In this document: positions 62,905-64,000 of the stretch, piece after piece
How the letters are laid out: the number at the start of each line of letters is the position of its first letter
Position numbering within the stretch: position 1 is the first letter of the stretch
Source: an uncultured Lachnospiraceae bacterium
GTDB taxonomy: Bacteria; Bacillota; Clostridia; Lachnospirales; Lachnospiraceae
Direction: 5' to 3'
Assembly (NCBI GenBank): GCA_910579615.1
Contig: CAJTUA010000002.1
Span: 100,503-164,502 of the forward strand
Length of the DNA: 64,000 bases
Made by a program: the position numbers and the translations under genes
The notes under the pieces: generated by a model
Databases searched by the model: none
What the model was told of the DNA's origin: nothing
Seen by the model: only the letters and a program-made list of their open reading frames with translations

Positions 62905-64000
62905 TCATTTCTTCCCGACCCGCTTCCCCTTCCTCGACACAAACTCCCTCAAAATTCCCGGATGGAATAAAATCAGCAGCGGAAACAGTTCCAGACGCCC
63001 TGCCAACATATCAAACATCAGCACATACTTCGTAAATACATGGAAAAGACCGAAATTCTGTGTCGGGCCGACAAGCGCGAGCCCGGGACCGATGTTGTTG
63101 ATTGTGGCGGCAACTGCGGTAAAATTTGTAATCAAATCCTTCCCCTCAAGGGAGACAAGGAAAACGGAAGCCGAGAAGAGAACCACAAAAGTAATAAAAT
63201 ACACGTTCACGGCGCGCACAACCTCATGCTCAACAGGTTTTCCCTCAAAATTAATTTTCTGGATGCTCTTTGGATGGAGGTAGGAATTCAATTCTTTTTT
63301 GATTGTCTTTAAGAGAATCACAATGCGCGAAACCTTGATACCGCCCCCGGTGCTGCCGGCGCAGGCACCAATGAACATCAAAAATACAAGCACGGTTTTT
63401 GAGGTCTGTGACCAGAGGTCAAAATCCGCCGTTGAAAATCCGGTGGTCGTAATAATTGAGGCAACCTGGAAAGCGGAATGGCGCAGTGCATCCGCGATAT
63501 TCATGGCATTCTGGAGCAGGCCGATAAAAATAACCGCCGCCGAGGCGAAAATGACAATAAAATAATAGCGCACTTCCTCCATGCGCAGCGCGCGCTTCAC
63601 CTGGCGGAACAGAATAAAATAATACGCGTTAAAATTCACGCCAAACAAAATCATAAAAACTGTAACGACCCACTGCAGATACGGCGAATAGCCGCCGATG
63701 CTGTCATTTTTGATGCCGAAGCCACCAGTGCCCGCCGTGCCAAAGCTTGTGCACAGGGCATCAAAGAAAGGCATTTTGCCAGCGAGGAGCAGAATCAGCT
63801 CCAGTACCGTCATTCCCAGGTAAATCGCGTAGAGGATGCGGGCGGAGGATTTCATTTTTGGCACAAGCTTTCCGACGGAAGGTCCCGGGCTTTCGGCGCG
63901 CATCAGGTTGATATGGGAGCCGCCGCTCATCGGGATGATGGCAAGAAGGAAGACAAGCACACCCATGCCGCCAATCCAGTGCGTGAAGCTGCGCCAGAGC
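62905..64000 (-). CDS. TrkH/KtrB-type potassium uptake subunit (5' end outside window)
   Basis: About 364 C-terminal residues; the frame is open to the right edge (SFTHWIGGMGVLVF at the visible start). Membrane K+ translocating subunit. Selectivity-filter loops are visible around SFGTAGTGGFGIKND, ASIITTTGFSTADFD and AVAATINNIGPGLALVG, and GACAGSTGGGIKVSR is the typical segment between repeats. It partners with a TrkA/KtrA nucleotide-binding protein, not seen here. Confidence 0.92.
   Translation of the reverse strand, partial: LWRSFTHWIGGMGVLVFLLAIIPMSGGSHINLMRAESPGPSVGKLVPKMKSSARILYAIYLGMTVLELILLLAGKMPFFDALCTSFGTAGTGGFGIKNDSIGGYSPYLQWVVTVFMILFGVNFNAYYFILFRQVKRALRMEEVRYYFIVIFASAAVIFIGLLQNAMNIADALRHSAFQVASIITTTGFSTADFDLWSQTSKTVLVFLMFIGACAGSTGGGIKVSRIVILLKTIKKELNSYLHPKSIQKINFEGKPVEHEVVRAVNVYFITFVVLFSASVFLVSLEGKDLITNFTAVAATINNIGPGLALVGPTQNFGLFHVFTKYVLMFDMLAGRLELFPLLILFHPGILREFVSRKGKRVGKK

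Overview
The window reads as chromosomal DNA from a gut-type clostridium, most likely a member of the Lachnospiraceae. Reasons: a leucine T-box ahead of leuA, a CotS-type spore-coat kinase relative, BlaI/M56 signalling genes, PEGA and BspA-LRR surface proteins, many small lipoproteins, strong AGGAGG ribosome sites and moderate GC in the core genes. This is inference from gene content; no rRNA or other taxonomic marker is present.

Layout. 0-5.6 kb: 3' end of glgP, then an M56 peptidase - BlaI repressor - M56 peptidase operon behind a palindromic operator, then a BspA-type LRR protein. 5.7-12.3 kb: a GAF/PAS/GGDEF protein, a Cys-rich protein, the membrane-lipid pair plsY plus a GT28 glycosyltransferase, and T-box-controlled leuA. 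12.3-18.5 kb (minus strand): a lipoprotein gene and an AAA-ATPase/nuclease gene, each interrupted by one in-frame stop, then Uma2, an Arc-like protein and an SPFH protein. 18.8-23.9 kb (minus): map, a TauE/SafE permease, tyrS and cca. 24.3-32 kb: a secreted cysteine peptidase, a CotS-like protein, a PEGA protein, a HAD phosphatase, and an Xre/TPR regulator convergent with a small exported peptide. 32-42.5 kb: an accessory island with two decayed transposases, a 245-bp foldback element, an NlpC/P60-like enzyme and a run of intact and broken lipoprotein genes. 42.5-59.8 kb: a MATE exporter with its divergent MerR regulator, hflK-hflC, a lipoprotein hydrolase, clpB, an EAL protein, an AraC regulator, a uracil/xanthine permease, a DUF1846 protein, a YczE-like membrane protein and a hypoxanthine-DNA glycosylase. 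59.9-62.7 kb: an AT-rich island with a miniature type V-F CRISPR-Cas locus. The right edge cuts a TrkH/KtrB transporter.

The most interesting object is the CRISPR locus at 60.4-62.63 kb. A 435-residue Cas12f1-like nuclease is followed, all on the + strand, by a tracrRNA candidate and an array of 12 repeats and 11 spacers. The tracrRNA has the Cas12f-type pseudoknot and an anti-repeat that ends only 9 nt before the first repeat. A consensus promoter (TTGACA-17-TATAAA) lies inside the last codons of the nuclease gene, so tracrRNA and array can be transcribed together. No cas1, cas2 or cas4 is in the window.

A second find is a family of about 105-120 bp intergenic elements just upstream of the ribosome sites of leuA (a tandem pair), the HAD phosphatase gene and clpB, with a degenerate copy near 4.3 kb. 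Their sequences differ, but two stems are kept by compensating changes around a conserved purine-rich loop. This points to a structured RNA or palindromic mobile element that I do not recognise.
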